A program made the translations under genes and the position numbers. 26,034 bases of DNA from an uncultured Cryomorphaceae bacterium (GTDB taxonomy: Bacteria; Bacteroidota; Bacteroidia; Flavobacteriales; Schleiferiaceae): positions 1 to 26,034 of the forward strand of contig CAJWXO010000005.1 in NCBI GenBank assembly GCA_913049755.1, given 5' to 3'. Below, in pieces: positions 8,194 to 15,893 of the stretch; positions within the stretch are counted from its first letter, which is position 1, and each line of letters opens with the position of its first letter. The notes below the pieces were generated by a model that ran no database searches, was not told the DNA's origin, and saw only the letters and a program-made list of their open reading frames with translations.

Positions 8194-8724
8194 TTAATCG
8201 AGACTAATTAGTATTTGTTTGAGAAAAGATTCAAAATGATCTTGGATTTGATCGTTTTTAAAACCTATTTGGGGATCGAAATTCTTTTTATAGCTTGGCA
8301 AAATCATCGACCCAATAATTTCGCCTCCATGTCTTGGGAATCTATCTATCGCAGTATTAAGGACAGTTTGGCCGCCTCGCTCTCCGGGGGCGGTAGAGAG
8401 AAGAATCAGTTTCTTTTCAGCAAACATTTTTAAAGTATGGACTGAGGCCCAATCAAATAAATTTTTGAACCCTGCAGTATAAGATCCATTATATTCAGCA
8501 AAAGATATGATCACTAGATCTGCTGAATTTAACTTTGAAATAAAAGATCCAACTGCGTCAGGTATACCTTTTTTTTGTCGTTCAACTGTATAAACTGGCA
8601 GATCATAATCGTTTAAATCTAAAACTTCGGATGAATCTTTTGATATTCTGGAAGCAACATATCGAGCCCATTCTCGATTTATGGAATCGATCGAATATGA
8701 GGCACCAAATGCAATAATCTTCAT
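8194..8724 (-). CDS. NADPH-dependent FMN reductase-like flavoprotein
   Basis: The 176-residue protein has the flavodoxin-like fold pattern of the NADPH-dependent FMN reductase family. It starts MKIIAFGASYS, where the phosphate-binding loop would be GASYSIDSINR. The ADLVIISFAEYNGSYTAGFK block (about residues 70-89) is the characteristic EYN-S flavin contact, followed by NLFDWAS and LLSTAPGERGG. Such enzymes reduce FMN, quinones or azo compounds; the natural substrate cannot be told. I chose the ATG at 8724; a TTG one codon upstream exists. It lies 6 bases after the helicase stop, so it is probably co-transcribed with it, though no functional link is evident. Confidence 0.88.
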   Translation of the reverse strand: MKIIAFGASYSIDSINREWARYVASRISKDSSEVLDLNDYDLPVYTVERQKKGIPDAVGSFISKLNSADLVIISFAEYNGSYTAGFKNLFDWASVHTLKMFAEKKLILLSTAPGERGGQTVLNTAIDRFPRHGGEIIGSMILPSYKKNFDPQIGFKNDQIQDHFESFLKQILISLD

Positions 8725-8730
8725 CAATTT

Positions 8731-10191
8731 TTATCTTTTTTTACCAGACCAGAAACCTGTATTCTTTTTTTTCTTCTGGGGATGTTGTTTTGCATCATCA
8801 TTGCCTTTAGATTTCGTAAATGCACCCCCTGATCCCGAAGAATCGCTTCCCCAATAAGAGGTGTCATTTTCTTTTTTTCTTTTACCCTCCGGGTTTTGAC
8901 TCTCAGATGGGCTTTTGAAGCGTTCATGTCTGGGGTTTCTTGATTCGATTGGTCTCTGTTTTTTTACACTTCTTTTTTGATGTTGATTTTGGGGTCTTCT
9001 ATCATCAGTTCTGGGAGAATTAGATTCTTCTGTGTTTGGAAGAGCTGTCCCTGGAAGGAACTCATGATTTTGCTCAACTTCAATCTCTTTTTTAATAAGC
9101 TTTTGAATGTCTTTGAGATATTTAGTTTCCTCTCTGTCGACAAAAGACCACGCAATCCCACTATTTCCAGCACGTCCTGTTCGGCCAATTCTATGCACAT
9201 ATGTTTCTGGAATATTTGGAATTTCATAATTTATCACATGCGTTAATTCGTCAATATCGATACCTCGCGCAGCAATGTCAGTTGCAACTAAAACTCGGGT
9301 ATCTCTCTTTTTGAAATTTTTCAATGCATTTTGACGTGCATTTTGACTCTTATTTCCATGAATTGCTTGAGCAGTCACACCGTTTTTTACAAGGTCTTTA
9401 ACTACTTTATCTGCTCCATGTTTTGTTCTTGTAAAGACAAGTACCGAAGGAATGTCAAAGTTTTCATTATTTAAGATTGATCTGAGAAGAAAGCGTTTTG
9501 ATTTTTGATCAACTTTGAAAACTTTCTGTTGAACATTTTCAGCAGTCGTAGATACAGGATCAACGGAAACCCTGATGGGGTTATTCAATAAGGAATCACT
9601 CAGTTTAACAACCTCTTTGGGCATCGTTGCAGAAAAGAAAAGTGTTTGCCTCTTGGTCGGGATCTTAGCAATTACTTTTTTCACATCATGGATGAACCCC
9701 ATATCAAGCATCCTATCTGCTTCATCTAAAACAAAATGTTCAATTTTTCTCAAGTCAATGAACCCTTGACTCATTAAATCTAAAAGCCTTCCTGGTGTTG
9801 CAGTAATAATATCTACTCCCCGTCTTAAAGCATCAGTTTGAGATTTTTGCCCAACTCCTCCGAAGATTACAGTATGGTTAAGCTTAGTATTACTTCCATA
9901 TGACTCAATGCTTTCATCTATTTGAAGAGCCAGTTCTCTTGTAGGAGTTAGAATAAGAACTCGAACAGGTCTTTTTCCTGGTATATCTACTAAAGGCATT
10001 AGTTGCTGAAGAATCGGAAGCGTAAAGGCAGCTGTTTTTCCAGTTCCTGTTTGCGCAGTGCCAAGAACATCATGCCCTTTTATGGCTGAGGGTATTGCTT
10101 GCGCTTGAATGGGGGTGGGGGTTTCGTACCCCTGGCGGGCCAGGGCATCTACGAGAGGAGATGCGAGACCAAGGTCAATAAATGCTTTCAA
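8731..10191 (-). CDS. DEAD-box RNA helicase, RhlE-like
   Basis: The 486-residue protein carries all DEAD-box motifs in order: the Q motif with Q29, Walker A AQTGTGKT at 46-53, PTRELALQ at 83-90, TPGRL at 132-136, DEAD at 156-159, SAT at 187-189, and [10 protein letters not shown] near 330. The tail after about residue 385 is a low-complexity, basic, Gln/Asn/Ser/Lys-rich extension, typical of RhlE-type helicases that bind RNA non-specifically and help ribosome assembly or cold growth. No ATG is available near the N terminus; the start is a TTG at 10191, only 5 bases after a perfect -7 box, so the transcript may be leaderless. Exact subfamily is an inference from the tail and motif spacing. Confidence 0.95.
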   Translation of the reverse strand: MKAFIDLGLASPLVDALARQGYETPTPIQAQAIPSAIKGHDVLGTAQTGTGKTAAFTLPILQQLMPLVDIPGKRPVRVLILTPTRELALQIDESIESYGSNTKLNHTVIFGGVGQKSQTDALRRGVDIITATPGRLLDLMSQGFIDLRKIEHFVLDEADRMLDMGFIHDVKKVIAKIPTKRQTLFFSATMPKEVVKLSDSLLNNPIRVSVDPVSTTAENVQQKVFKVDQKSKRFLLRSILNNENFDIPSVLVFTRTKHGADKVVKDLVKNGVTAQAIHGNKSQNARQNALKNFKKRDTRVLVATDIAARGIDIDELTHVINYEIPNIPETYVHRIGRTGRAGNSGIAWSFVDREETKYLKDIQKLIKKEIEVEQNHEFLPGTALPNTEESNSPRTDDRRPQNQHQKRSVKKQRPIESRNPRHERFKSPSESQNPEGKRKKENDTSYWGSDSSGSGGAFTKSKGNDDAKQHPQKKKKNTGFWSGKKR

Positions 10192-10196
10192 GGGAA

Positions 10197-10204
10197 CAAA
10201 TATA
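10197..10204 (-). promoter_or_regulatory. -7 promoter box of the helicase gene
   Basis: On the minus strand TATATTTG matches TAnnTTTG exactly. Its last base is 5 bases before the TTG start codon of the helicase gene. No clear -33 TTTG is seen. Confidence 0.55.
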
Positions 10205-10342
10205 AGTTAATTGGATCGCATAGAAATAAAGAGACCTAATGGCCTTGTGTTTATTATTGTTTTTGGGATTTCATATCCTTGAAAATATAATATTTCATAA
10301 GTAGAGTTATTAGTCAATGAAAAGAAATATTTTATGGTCTAT

Positions 10343-10371
10343 TTTGGCATGATTTTTAACGCTTAACTTTG
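10343..10371 (+). promoter_or_regulatory. Promoter of the peroxiredoxin operon
   Basis: TTTG at 10343-10346 and TAACTTTG at 10364-10371 are separated by 17 bases, matching the -33/-7 pattern of the Bacteroidota primary sigma factor. Start of transcription would be near 10377, leaving a leader of about 29 bases before the ATG at 10406. No binding site for a peroxide regulator could be recognised. Confidence 0.75.
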
Positions 10372-10405
10372 TCAAATAATTTACAATTCTAAAAAAAGAA
10401 ACTAA

Positions 10406-11035
10406 ATGAGTCAAGTCGGTAAAAAATTTCCTGATATATCTGTTAACGCGATGAATGATATGGGCGACACGTTCAAAATGAATGTATTAGAGGAGGCGAT
10501 CAATAACAATAAGAAGGTTATTCTTTTTTGGTATCCTAAGGATTTTACATTTGTTTGTCCAACAGAAATCCATGCATTTCAGGCCAAAGCAAAAGAGTTT
10601 GAAAAGCGCAATACAATTGTTATTGGAGCTAGTTGTGACACCGCTGAGGTTCATTTTGCATGGCTGAATACGGCAAAGGACAATGGCGGTATTGAAGGAG
10701 TAACGTTCTCATTGCTTGCTGACTCTACACGTCAGCTTGCTGAAACTTTAGATATTTTGGATACTCAGTATGTTGGTACTGAAGAAGATTATACTATTGA
10801 AGGTGACAATGTCACTTATCGTGCAACATATCTGATCGATGAAGAGGGAACCATCTTCCATGAATCAGTTAATGTGATGCCTTTAGGACGTAATGTTGAT
10901 GAGTATTTGCGCCTAATAGATGGATATTCACATCACCAAACGCATGGTGAAGTTTGTCCTGCAAATTGGGAAGAAGGCAAGGATGCAATGAATGAATCCA
11001 GAGAAAGCGTTGCTTCATATCTGAGTAAGCACTAG
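10406..11035 (+). CDS. 2-Cys peroxiredoxin, AhpC/Prx1 type
   Basis: The 209-residue protein reduces hydrogen peroxide and organic peroxides in the cytoplasm. The peroxidatic Cys is C51 in TFVCPTE, with the catalytic Thr T48 before it. The resolving Cys is C184 in GEVCPANW, which marks a typical 2-Cys enzyme that forms intersubunit disulfides. Length is normal for the AhpC/Prx1 group. The gene is followed after 7 bases by a thioredoxin-like gene, a plausible electron donor. A classical AhpF reductase is not encoded here. The assignment is secure; the actual reductant is inferred from gene order. Confidence 0.95.
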   Translation: MSQVGKKFPDISVNAMNDMGDTFKMNVLEEAINNNKKVILFWYPKDFTFVCPTEIHAFQAKAKEFEKRNTIVIGASCDTAEVHFAWLNTAKDNGGIEGVTFSLLADSTRQLAETLDILDTQYVGTEEDYTIEGDNVTYRATYLIDEEGTIFHESVNVMPLGRNVDEYLRLIDGYSHHQTHGEVCPANWEEGKDAMNESRESVASYLSKH

Positions 11036-11042
11036 CATTAAC

Positions 11043-11354
11043 ATGGAAGAGTTAAAAGAAGATAACCTTGGTGATCTCTTATCTCAAAATGAGAAAGTGA
11101 TTGTACAATATGGTGCTGGATGGTGCGGCAATTGCCGCATCATGAAGCCCAAATTCAAAAAGTTTGCTGCTGAAAACTCAGGCACTTCTTTTTACTATGT
11201 TGATGCTGAGAAATATCCGGGGTCCAGAAAATATGCAAATGTGAGTAATTTACCAACGTTCGCTGCTTTTAGAAAAGGAGAATTGATTAATCAGGTTCAA
11301 ACAAATAAGATGGAAATTCTCAAAGAATTCGTAGATGAAATTACCTCTAATTAA
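11043..11354 (+). CDS. Thioredoxin-like protein with WCGNC active site
   Basis: The 103-residue protein is a single thioredoxin fold without signal peptide, so it acts in the cytoplasm. The redox centre is W27-C28-G29-N30-C31, an unusual CGNC in place of the CGPC of general thioredoxins. The conserved cis-Pro is P71 in NLPTFA. Gene order (7 bases after the peroxiredoxin, 20-base overlap with the DUF6952 gene) suggests that it reduces this particular peroxiredoxin. The Asn in the active-site dipeptide should alter the redox potential; that is inference. Confidence 0.92.
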   Translation: MEELKEDNLGDLLSQNEKVIVQYGAGWCGNCRIMKPKFKKFAAENSGTSFYYVDAEKYPGSRKYANVSNLPTFAAFRKGELINQVQTNKMEILKEFVDEITSN

Positions 11355-11592
11355 AACCCTTTCTGAAAGATTTGACGAGGATTACCTTTTAGAAACATTG
11401 GAAGTCCTCGAAGCTTTAGCAGAGGTGCCAACATTAAAAGATAAGGAGCTTGAAGTAATCGGGGAGTTAATCTCGAATACCTTGGGGGCTGTGGAAGTTA
11501 TTGGGATAATGCGGAATAGTAATGGAAAAAAAAATGCCAAAGAGGCTTCCGCTGAATTCATGAAACGAGTTATGGGAAGCATTGACCAGTAA
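11335..11592 (+). CDS. DUF6952 family small protein
   Basis: The 85-residue acidic, helical protein starts MKLPLIKTL and contains EALAEVPTLKDKELEVIGEL, which I recognise as the small Bacteroidota family DUF6952. It has no Cys, no membrane segment and no signal peptide. The ATG lies 20 bases inside the thioredoxin-like gene, so the two are translated together. Its constant place behind AhpC and thioredoxin-like genes suggests a role in the same peroxide pathway, perhaps as an adaptor, but no function is known to me. Confidence 0.8.
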   Translation: MKLPLIKTLSERFDEDYLLETLEVLEALAEVPTLKDKELEVIGELISNTLGAVEVIGIMRNSNGKKNAKEASAEFMKRVMGSIDQ

Positions 11593-11648
11593 TAAAATTT
11601 TAGATTAATAAGCTTTTTAAATTGTGAACCATATCACATTTATCAGGT

Positions 11649-11656
11649 TAAATTTG
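11649..11656 (+). promoter_or_regulatory. -7 promoter box of the 57-aa gene
   Basis: TAAATTTG is an exact TAnnTTTG match ending 5 bases before the ATG at 11662. A TTG at 11622-11624 lies 24 bases upstream, somewhat far for a -33 element. It predicts a leaderless or nearly leaderless mRNA that may also carry the following LOG-family gene. Confidence 0.55.
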
Positions 11657-11661
11657 TAGAT

Positions 11662-11835
11662 ATGTTTGGATGGTTAAAAGGAAAAACGGAAGAAGAAAAA
11701 TTAGCAGTACAGTATAAAGAGTTGCTAAAACAGGCATATGATTTATCAACTGTTGATCGCGCTGCTTCAGATTTAAAGAGAGCTGAAGCTGAAGAGGTGG
11801 GTAAGCTCTTAGATCAGATTCGTCAAAAGAACTAA
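11662..11835 (+). CDS. Small conserved protein of 57 aa (DUF6435/Lacal_2735-like)
   Basis: This short gene encodes MFGWLKGKTEEEKLAVQYKE and continues with a charged helical sequence to LLDQIRQKN. The MFG-x-x-K start, the QYKELLKQAYDLSTVDR block and the AEAEEV pattern resemble a small family common in Flavobacteria (Lacal_2735-type, related to DUF6435), but I am not certain of the name. It looks like two amphipathic helices, with no membrane segment or Cys. Function is unknown. The gene lies 11 bases before the LOG-family gene, so they probably share a transcript. The start is fixed by the -7 box ending 5 bases upstream. Confidence 0.75.
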   Translation: MFGWLKGKTEEEKLAVQYKELLKQAYDLSTVDRAASDLKRAEAEEVGKLLDQIRQKN

Positions 11836-11846
11836 ACCTGCATAGT

Positions 11847-12452
11847 TTGAAAACAAAAAATCTCAAAGGATCGAGAATTGCAGTCTACTGCGCATCTTCG
11901 GCAAAAACTGATCAACGATATTTGGACCAGGCTGCAGAATTAGCTAAAGAATTTGTCGGAAAAGAGGTGAAACTAGTTTTTGGAGGGGGGAAAACAGGTT
12001 TGATGGGGCATATCGCCTCAAAGGTTATTCAAAATGGAGGCCAAGTTCAAGGGGTTATGCCTTATTTCCTAAAAAATATAGAATTGAATCACCCTCTAGT
12101 TGATGATTTTATTTTTGTGGAAACGATGTCTGAGCGCAAACAGCTATTATTAAAAGATACTGAGGGATTAATTGCTCTTCCAGGAGGTTGCGGAACTTTA
12201 GAGGAGTTATTAGAAGCGATAACTTTAAAAAGGCTCGGTCAGTATCTTAAGCCAATTATTATTGTTAATCAGGATGGGTTTTATGATCCTCAGCTAGAAA
12301 TGCTCGAGAAGATGGTTCAAGAAAACTTTATGCGCCCCGAGCACAGATCTCTTTGGACAGTGGTCAGTAGCGCTAAGGATGCTTTGAACGCTATTGAATT
12401 GACTGAGGATTGGCAGTCTGATGCTTTATTTAATGCTACTTATAAAAATTAA
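11847..12452 (+). CDS. LOG family nucleoside 5'-monophosphate phosphoribohydrolase (TIGR00730)
   Basis: The 201-residue Rossmann-fold protein has the family's nucleotide site GGGKTGLMG at residues 46-54 and the signature PGGCGTLEEL at 112-121, with catalytic candidates R97 and E120. LOG enzymes release the base from nucleoside monophosphates; plant and some bacterial members make cytokinins, others act on AMP or other purine nucleotides. Which applies here cannot be told. Cys115 replaces the usual Gly in PGGxGT, a common variation. The only sensible start is TTG at 11847, since no ATG precedes the conserved N terminus GSRIAVYCASS. Confidence 0.92.
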   Translation: MKTKNLKGSRIAVYCASSAKTDQRYLDQAAELAKEFVGKEVKLVFGGGKTGLMGHIASKVIQNGGQVQGVMPYFLKNIELNHPLVDDFIFVETMSERKQLLLKDTEGLIALPGGCGTLEELLEAITLKRLGQYLKPIIIVNQDGFYDPQLEMLEKMVQENFMRPEHRSLWTVVSSAKDALNAIELTEDWQSDALFNATYKN

Positions 12453-12544
12453 ATCAGATTTTTAAAAACACACCTAATTTTAACTAGAGTATTTTAATTT
12501 TTAGAATAATATCGGCATGATGTTTGACAAGTTTTAATAACTGG

Positions 12545-12576
12545 TTTGTGATGAACATAGGATTATATTACTTTTG
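12545..12576 (+). promoter_or_regulatory. Promoter of the exbB-exbD operon
   Basis: TTTG at 12545-12548 and TACTTTTG at 12569-12576 are spaced by 20 bases, a full match to the Bacteroidota -33/-7 pattern. Transcription would start near 12582, giving a leader of about 40 bases before the ATG at 12622. Confidence 0.75.
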
Positions 12577-12621
12577 TGCATCTCAAGAAATTAAACGTTT
12601 AACTAATTTAGTTTGAAACCC

Positions 12622-13482
12622 ATGAAAAAGGTTCTCACTTTTCTCCTAATTTTTGGAGTCTTATCTACCTCCCAAGCTGTTGCTCAAGAATCAACAGATA
12701 CTTTGCCAATCTCGACAGAATTAAGTCTTGATGACTCAAATGCGGTTGCCGCAGTTGACTCAACCGCTGTTGCGGCTGACTCGAATGTTGTTGCAGAAGC
12801 AAGTGATGAAACCATCGTTGAGGAAGCTACAATGCCGGAAGATCCAAGTTTTACTCAGGTTTTGAAGAAATACTTCATCAATGGAGGTCCTTTCTTCATG
12901 TCCTTCGTTCTCCTTGCTTTGATTTTGGGTTTGGCTCTAGTAATAGAGAGAATAATATACCTAGCATTGTCGACAACTAATAATGACAAATTATTAATGG
13001 ATGTAGAAACAGCATTAAACAATGAAGGTGTTGATGCTGCAAAAGAAGTTTGTAAGAATGTAACAGGTCCTGTTGCTACAATTTTTTATGAAGGGCTCGA
13101 CAAAATGGATGAAGGAATTGACATGGTTGATAAAGCTATCGTTTCTGTTGGGTCTGTTGAAAATGGAAAACTTGAAAGAAATATATCATGGATCTCTCTC
13201 TTTATAGCATTGGCTCCAATGTTAGGTTTCATGGGAACGGTAATTGGTATGATTGGCGCTTTTGATGCGATTGAGGCTGCTGGTGATATATCGCCTTCAC
13301 TGGTTGCTGGTGGTATTAAAGTTGCCCTGTTAACGACTGTATTTGGTTTAATTGTTGCAATGATTCTTCAAGTTTTTTACAACCTTATTATTGCAATGAT
13401 GGATAATATTGTGAATAAGATGGAAGACGCATCGATCCACTTTTTAGATATGGTAGCTGATTATAAAGCAAAGAAGAAGTAA
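12622..13482 (+). CDS. exbB: ExbB/TolQ/MotA-family proton channel protein
   Basis: The 286-residue inner-membrane protein has an N-terminal hydrophobic segment (residues 3-20) that looks like a signal peptide ending at AVAQ, then about 55 acidic, Ala/Asp/Ser-rich residues. Next comes TM helix 1 (GPFFMSFVLLALILGLALVI) and the two C-terminal helices, around LFIALAPMLGFMGTVIGMIG and VALLTTVFGLIVAMILQVFY, the MotA/TolQ/ExbB signature. With ExbD it forms the stator that turns proton flow into work on TonB- or Tol-type partners. I chose the ATG at 12622; a TTG at 12613 adds only three residues. It heads a four-gene operon, but no TonB gene is in the window. Confidence 0.93.
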   Translation: MKKVLTFLLIFGVLSTSQAVAQESTDTLPISTELSLDDSNAVAAVDSTAVAADSNVVAEASDETIVEEATMPEDPSFTQVLKKYFINGGPFFMSFVLLALILGLALVIERIIYLALSTTNNDKLLMDVETALNNEGVDAAKEVCKNVTGPVATIFYEGLDKMDEGIDMVDKAIVSVGSVENGKLERNISWISLFIALAPMLGFMGTVIGMIGAFDAIEAAGDISPSLVAGGIKVALLTTVFGLIVAMILQVFYNLIIAMMDNIVNKMEDASIHFLDMVADYKAKKK

Positions 13483-13496
13483 ATTAATTACCTGCT

Positions 13497-13907
13497 ATGA
13501 AGAATTCTCGATTAATAGCTTTAGGAGTTGCTGGCTTAGCCGGATTAGCTGGTGGAATACCGACCTTAGGTATCTGGTTTTCTCCAAGTGATGGTCTTAT
13601 TTATACAGCTATTGTAGTCACGATAATTTTGATAATTTCTGCTACCATTCTAGCAATTGCGAGTTCGGTAAATGGAATGATAATAAATCCAAAAGGTTTA
13701 CGTGGAGCTGCAATAGGAATTGGAGGGCTATTATTCATTTTTATCGCGAGCTATATTTTTGCTGACGGTTCTGATTACATGATTTATGATAACGTTGATG
13801 AGTCTACTACAAAGTGGGTTGCAACGGGATTAAACGCATTTTATATTGCTTTTGCCTTAGCAATCGCATCGGTTATATATTCCTCTCTATCTCGAATTCG
13901 TAAATAA
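13497..13907 (+). CDS. Small membrane protein of the ExbB/ExbD operon, unknown function
   Basis: The 136-residue protein has four predicted membrane helices, at about residues 5-26, 34-56, 70-90 and 108-130, and short loops. The first is Gly/Ala-rich (ALGVAGLAGLAGG), which favours tight helix packing. I do not recognise a named domain, but small membrane proteins in this position between ExbB and ExbD occur in other Bacteroidota. It starts 14 bases after exbB and ends 11 bases before the first exbD, so it is surely co-expressed. It could be an accessory subunit of the proton channel; this is inference from position. Confidence 0.8.
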   Translation: MKNSRLIALGVAGLAGLAGGIPTLGIWFSPSDGLIYTAIVVTIILIISATILAIASSVNGMIINPKGLRGAAIGIGGLLFIFIASYIFADGSDYMIYDNVDESTTKWVATGLNAFYIAFALAIASVIYSSLSRIRK

Positions 13908-13918
13908 TTCGTGCCAAA

Positions 13919-14491
13919 ATGGGCAGAAAAAAACGTTCAACTCCAGAAATAAATGCAGGATCAATGGCTGACATTGCTTTCTTGCTTTTGATATTTTTCT
14001 TGGTAACAACAACCATGGATGTCGATAAGGGATTAATGGTAAAGCTTGCTCCTTGGAGTGATGAACCGCCACCTGAGGATAATATAAAAAAAGAAAAGAA
14101 TATTTTTATTGTTTTGGTCAATTCAAATGATCAATTGTTAGTTGAGGATGATTATTTATCGATAGATCAATTAAGGGTTTCTGCGAAAGACTTTATTAAT
14201 AATAATGGAGATGGGACATGCCGTGACTGTAATGGATTAAGAAACCCATCAAGTTCCGACAACCCGCTAAAGGCTGTAATTTCTCTTCAAAATGATCGTG
14301 GTACTAGCTATCAGATGTTTGTCAAAGTTCGAAATGAAATTCTTGGTGCCTACTCAGAGCTGCGAAACGAATTGTCCGAAAGAAAATATGGCCGATCTTT
14401 CCCTACTCTAAATGAGGAAGATCGATCTGTGATTGTTGGAATATATCCTCAATTTATTTCCGAGGCGGAACCTGTAAGTGTTGGGAAGTAA
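13919..14491 (+). CDS. exbD: ExbD/TolR-family protein, first copy (long periplasmic domain)
   Basis: The 190-residue protein has the ExbD layout: short basic cytoplasmic start (MGRKKRSTPEIN), one membrane helix (about residues 17-34) with the proton-carrying Asp D18 in SMADIAFLLLIFF, and a periplasmic domain. The domain is longer than in E. coli ExbD (141 aa) and contains an insertion with C101 and C104 in GTCRDCNG, a pair that could form a disulfide or bind metal. The C-terminal part ISLQNDRGTSYQMFVKVRNE is typical of Bacteroidota ExbD. The stop overlaps the start of the second exbD by one base (TAATG). Confidence 0.92.
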   Translation: MGRKKRSTPEINAGSMADIAFLLLIFFLVTTTMDVDKGLMVKLAPWSDEPPPEDNIKKEKNIFIVLVNSNDQLLVEDDYLSIDQLRVSAKDFINNNGDGTCRDCNGLRNPSSSDNPLKAVISLQNDRGTSYQMFVKVRNEILGAYSELRNELSERKYGRSFPTLNEEDRSVIVGIYPQFISEAEPVSVGK

Positions 14492-14976
14492 TGGCATTAA
14501 TTCGTAAGAAAAAATCAAAAGAGACTCCGCCGGTATCAACAGCTTCATTGCCAGATATCGTATTTATGTTATTATTTTTTTTCATGGTAACTACAACTAT
14601 GCGGGAAGTCACTTTATTGGTTCGATTAAAGAAGCCGAAAGCAACGGAAATGCAGAAGTTAGATCGTAAAGATTTAACGACTTATATCTATATGGGGTCG
14701 CCGAAAAACCCAGAGATTTACGGTTCAGAGCCAAGGATTCAACTTGATGATCAGCTTGGCAACATTGGAGATATCCAATCGTTTGTCATTTTAAAGCGGG
14801 AGGAGATAAACGAAGCAGAAAGGCCCAAGTTCACGGTTTCGATTAAAGCAGATATCGATGTTAAAATGGGTTTAATTTCGGACTTAAAGCAAGAATTAAG
14901 AAAAGCTCAAGCTTTGAAGATTAGTTATTCCACTAATCCTGCAGCCTCACCAGAGGAATTATATAAGACTTACTAG
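14491..14976 (+). CDS. exbD: ExbD/TolR-family protein, second copy
   Basis: This 161-residue protein is a second ExbD, with basic start MALIRKKKSK, one membrane helix (about residues 21-40) with the key Asp D22 in SLPDIVFMLLFFFMVTTTM, and a periplasmic domain. It differs clearly from the first copy, being shorter and lacking the Cys pair, so the operon may make a heteromeric ExbD dimer. The one-base TAATG overlap points to coupled translation. The gene ends 8 bases from the convergent CPBP gene, with no visible terminator between them. Confidence 0.92.
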   Translation: MALIRKKKSKETPPVSTASLPDIVFMLLFFFMVTTTMREVTLLVRLKKPKATEMQKLDRKDLTTYIYMGSPKNPEIYGSEPRIQLDDQLGNIGDIQSFVILKREEINEAERPKFTVSIKADIDVKMGLISDLKQELRKAQALKISYSTNPAASPEELYKTY

Positions 14977-14984
14977 AGTAGAGT

Positions 14985-15860
14985 TCATATTTCGCTTTTG
15001 CGCATTTGGATTAATCGAATCACTATAGTTGCTGCTATGGCCGTAAAGATCAGTATTTGCCAATTGCTTGATGGTTGCTGTGAAAGCTCTCCATAGGAGC
15101 CTGGGCCATATGAAACTGTCCAAAAATAGGTGAGTCCATTGTGAAGGACATGTGCGCTAATTGACACCCATAGTCTTCCTGATATCCAATATATGAATCC
15201 TAACGATGTTCCAGCTACAACTAAAAATGGGAGTTGTACTAAATTCATATGCCCTATTGCAAAAGCTGCGGCTCCCAGCAGTATTGCTTGATATGGTTTT
15301 AAATTGTTGTGAAGGATCCTTTGTATCGCTCCCCGAAAAAATATCTCCTCTGCGGTAGCGGCTAAAAAGACAAAAACAAATATTGAAAAAAGACGATCCC
15401 CTAAAGAATTAAAGAATATCATTTTTTCAATTAAAACAGAATTTGCATCATATTGATCAAATAGCTCCTTTACTGCTGTTGATTGATGTCCCCAATCACT
15501 CCATAAAGTCGATATCCAGTCCATAAAGGGCAATAGTAATGGGAGTAATGCTAATGCTAATACCGTTTGGACTATTCCCCATTTTTGTTTTGGAAGTTGT
15601 TGGATATTGCCATTCTGCTTCCACCTATTGACTATAAATAGCCCAGGGATAAGAAACATTAGAGTAGCTCCTATGGCTTGGTATAACAATAGAGCTCTTC
15701 CCGCACTTTCTTCTGGTCGGGCAAGTATATCTTGAATTTGCATATTGGCAAACCCAAATAGCTTCAAAGCGCTTGGCGCAAAAAACATAGCAGCTAATGC
15801 GCCAGAAATAACTACCAAAAAAAATATAAGGGCTTCGCGTCTCGCATTGTTGGCATTCAT
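14985..15860 (-). CDS. CPBP family intramembrane glutamic endopeptidase
   Basis: The 291-residue membrane protein carries the CPBP (Abi/CAAX protease) motifs: EEIFFRG with E171, E172 and R176, H204 in FAIGHMN, and the final HVLHN with H237 and N241. About seven hydrophobic segments are seen. Eukaryotic relatives (Rce1) cleave prenylated proteins, while bacterial members act in peptide maturation, immunity or unknown pathways. The substrate here is unknown. It is transcribed divergently from dusB, with only 33 bases between the two ATGs, and its -7 box candidate lies face to face with that of dusB. Confidence 0.88.
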   Translation of the reverse strand: MNANNARREALIFFLVVISGALAAMFFAPSALKLFGFANMQIQDILARPEESAGRALLLYQAIGATLMFLIPGLFIVNRWKQNGNIQQLPKQKWGIVQTVLALALLPLLLPFMDWISTLWSDWGHQSTAVKELFDQYDANSVLIEKMIFFNSLGDRLFSIFVFVFLAATAEEIFFRGAIQRILHNNLKPYQAILLGAAAFAIGHMNLVQLPFLVVAGTSLGFIYWISGRLWVSISAHVLHNGLTYFWTVSYGPGSYGELSQQPSSNWQILIFTAIAATIVIRLIQMRKSEI

Positions 15861-15870
15861 AGGAAAGAGG

Positions 15871-15887
15871 TATTTTTGCCAAAAATC
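15871..15887. promoter_or_regulatory. Face-to-face -7 boxes of dusB and the CPBP gene
   Basis: On the plus strand TATTTTTG (15871-15878) is an exact -7 box for dusB, with TTG at 15850-15852 upstream by 18 bases. On the minus strand GATTTTTG (15887-15880) is a one-mismatch -7 box for the CPBP gene. Together they make the palindrome ATTTTTG-C-CAAAAAT (15872-15886). The TTG at 15876, which could be read as a dusB start, lies inside the box and is therefore rejected as start codon. Confidence 0.6.
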
Positions 15888-15893
15888 GGAATA

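Noticed and set aside
12613..12621. TTG start three codons upstream for exbB
   Set aside because: The ATG at 12622 begins a normal signal-peptide-like segment, and three extra residues bring nothing.
12700..12830. Ala/Asp/Ser-rich low-complexity segment of the ExbB protein as a repeat or frameshift scar
   Set aside because: Acidic, Ala-rich N-terminal extensions are common in Bacteroidota ExbB proteins and the frame is continuous.
15876..15893. TTG start six codons upstream for dusB
   Set aside because: The TTG is part of the exact -7 box TATTTTTG, so it would not be in the transcript.
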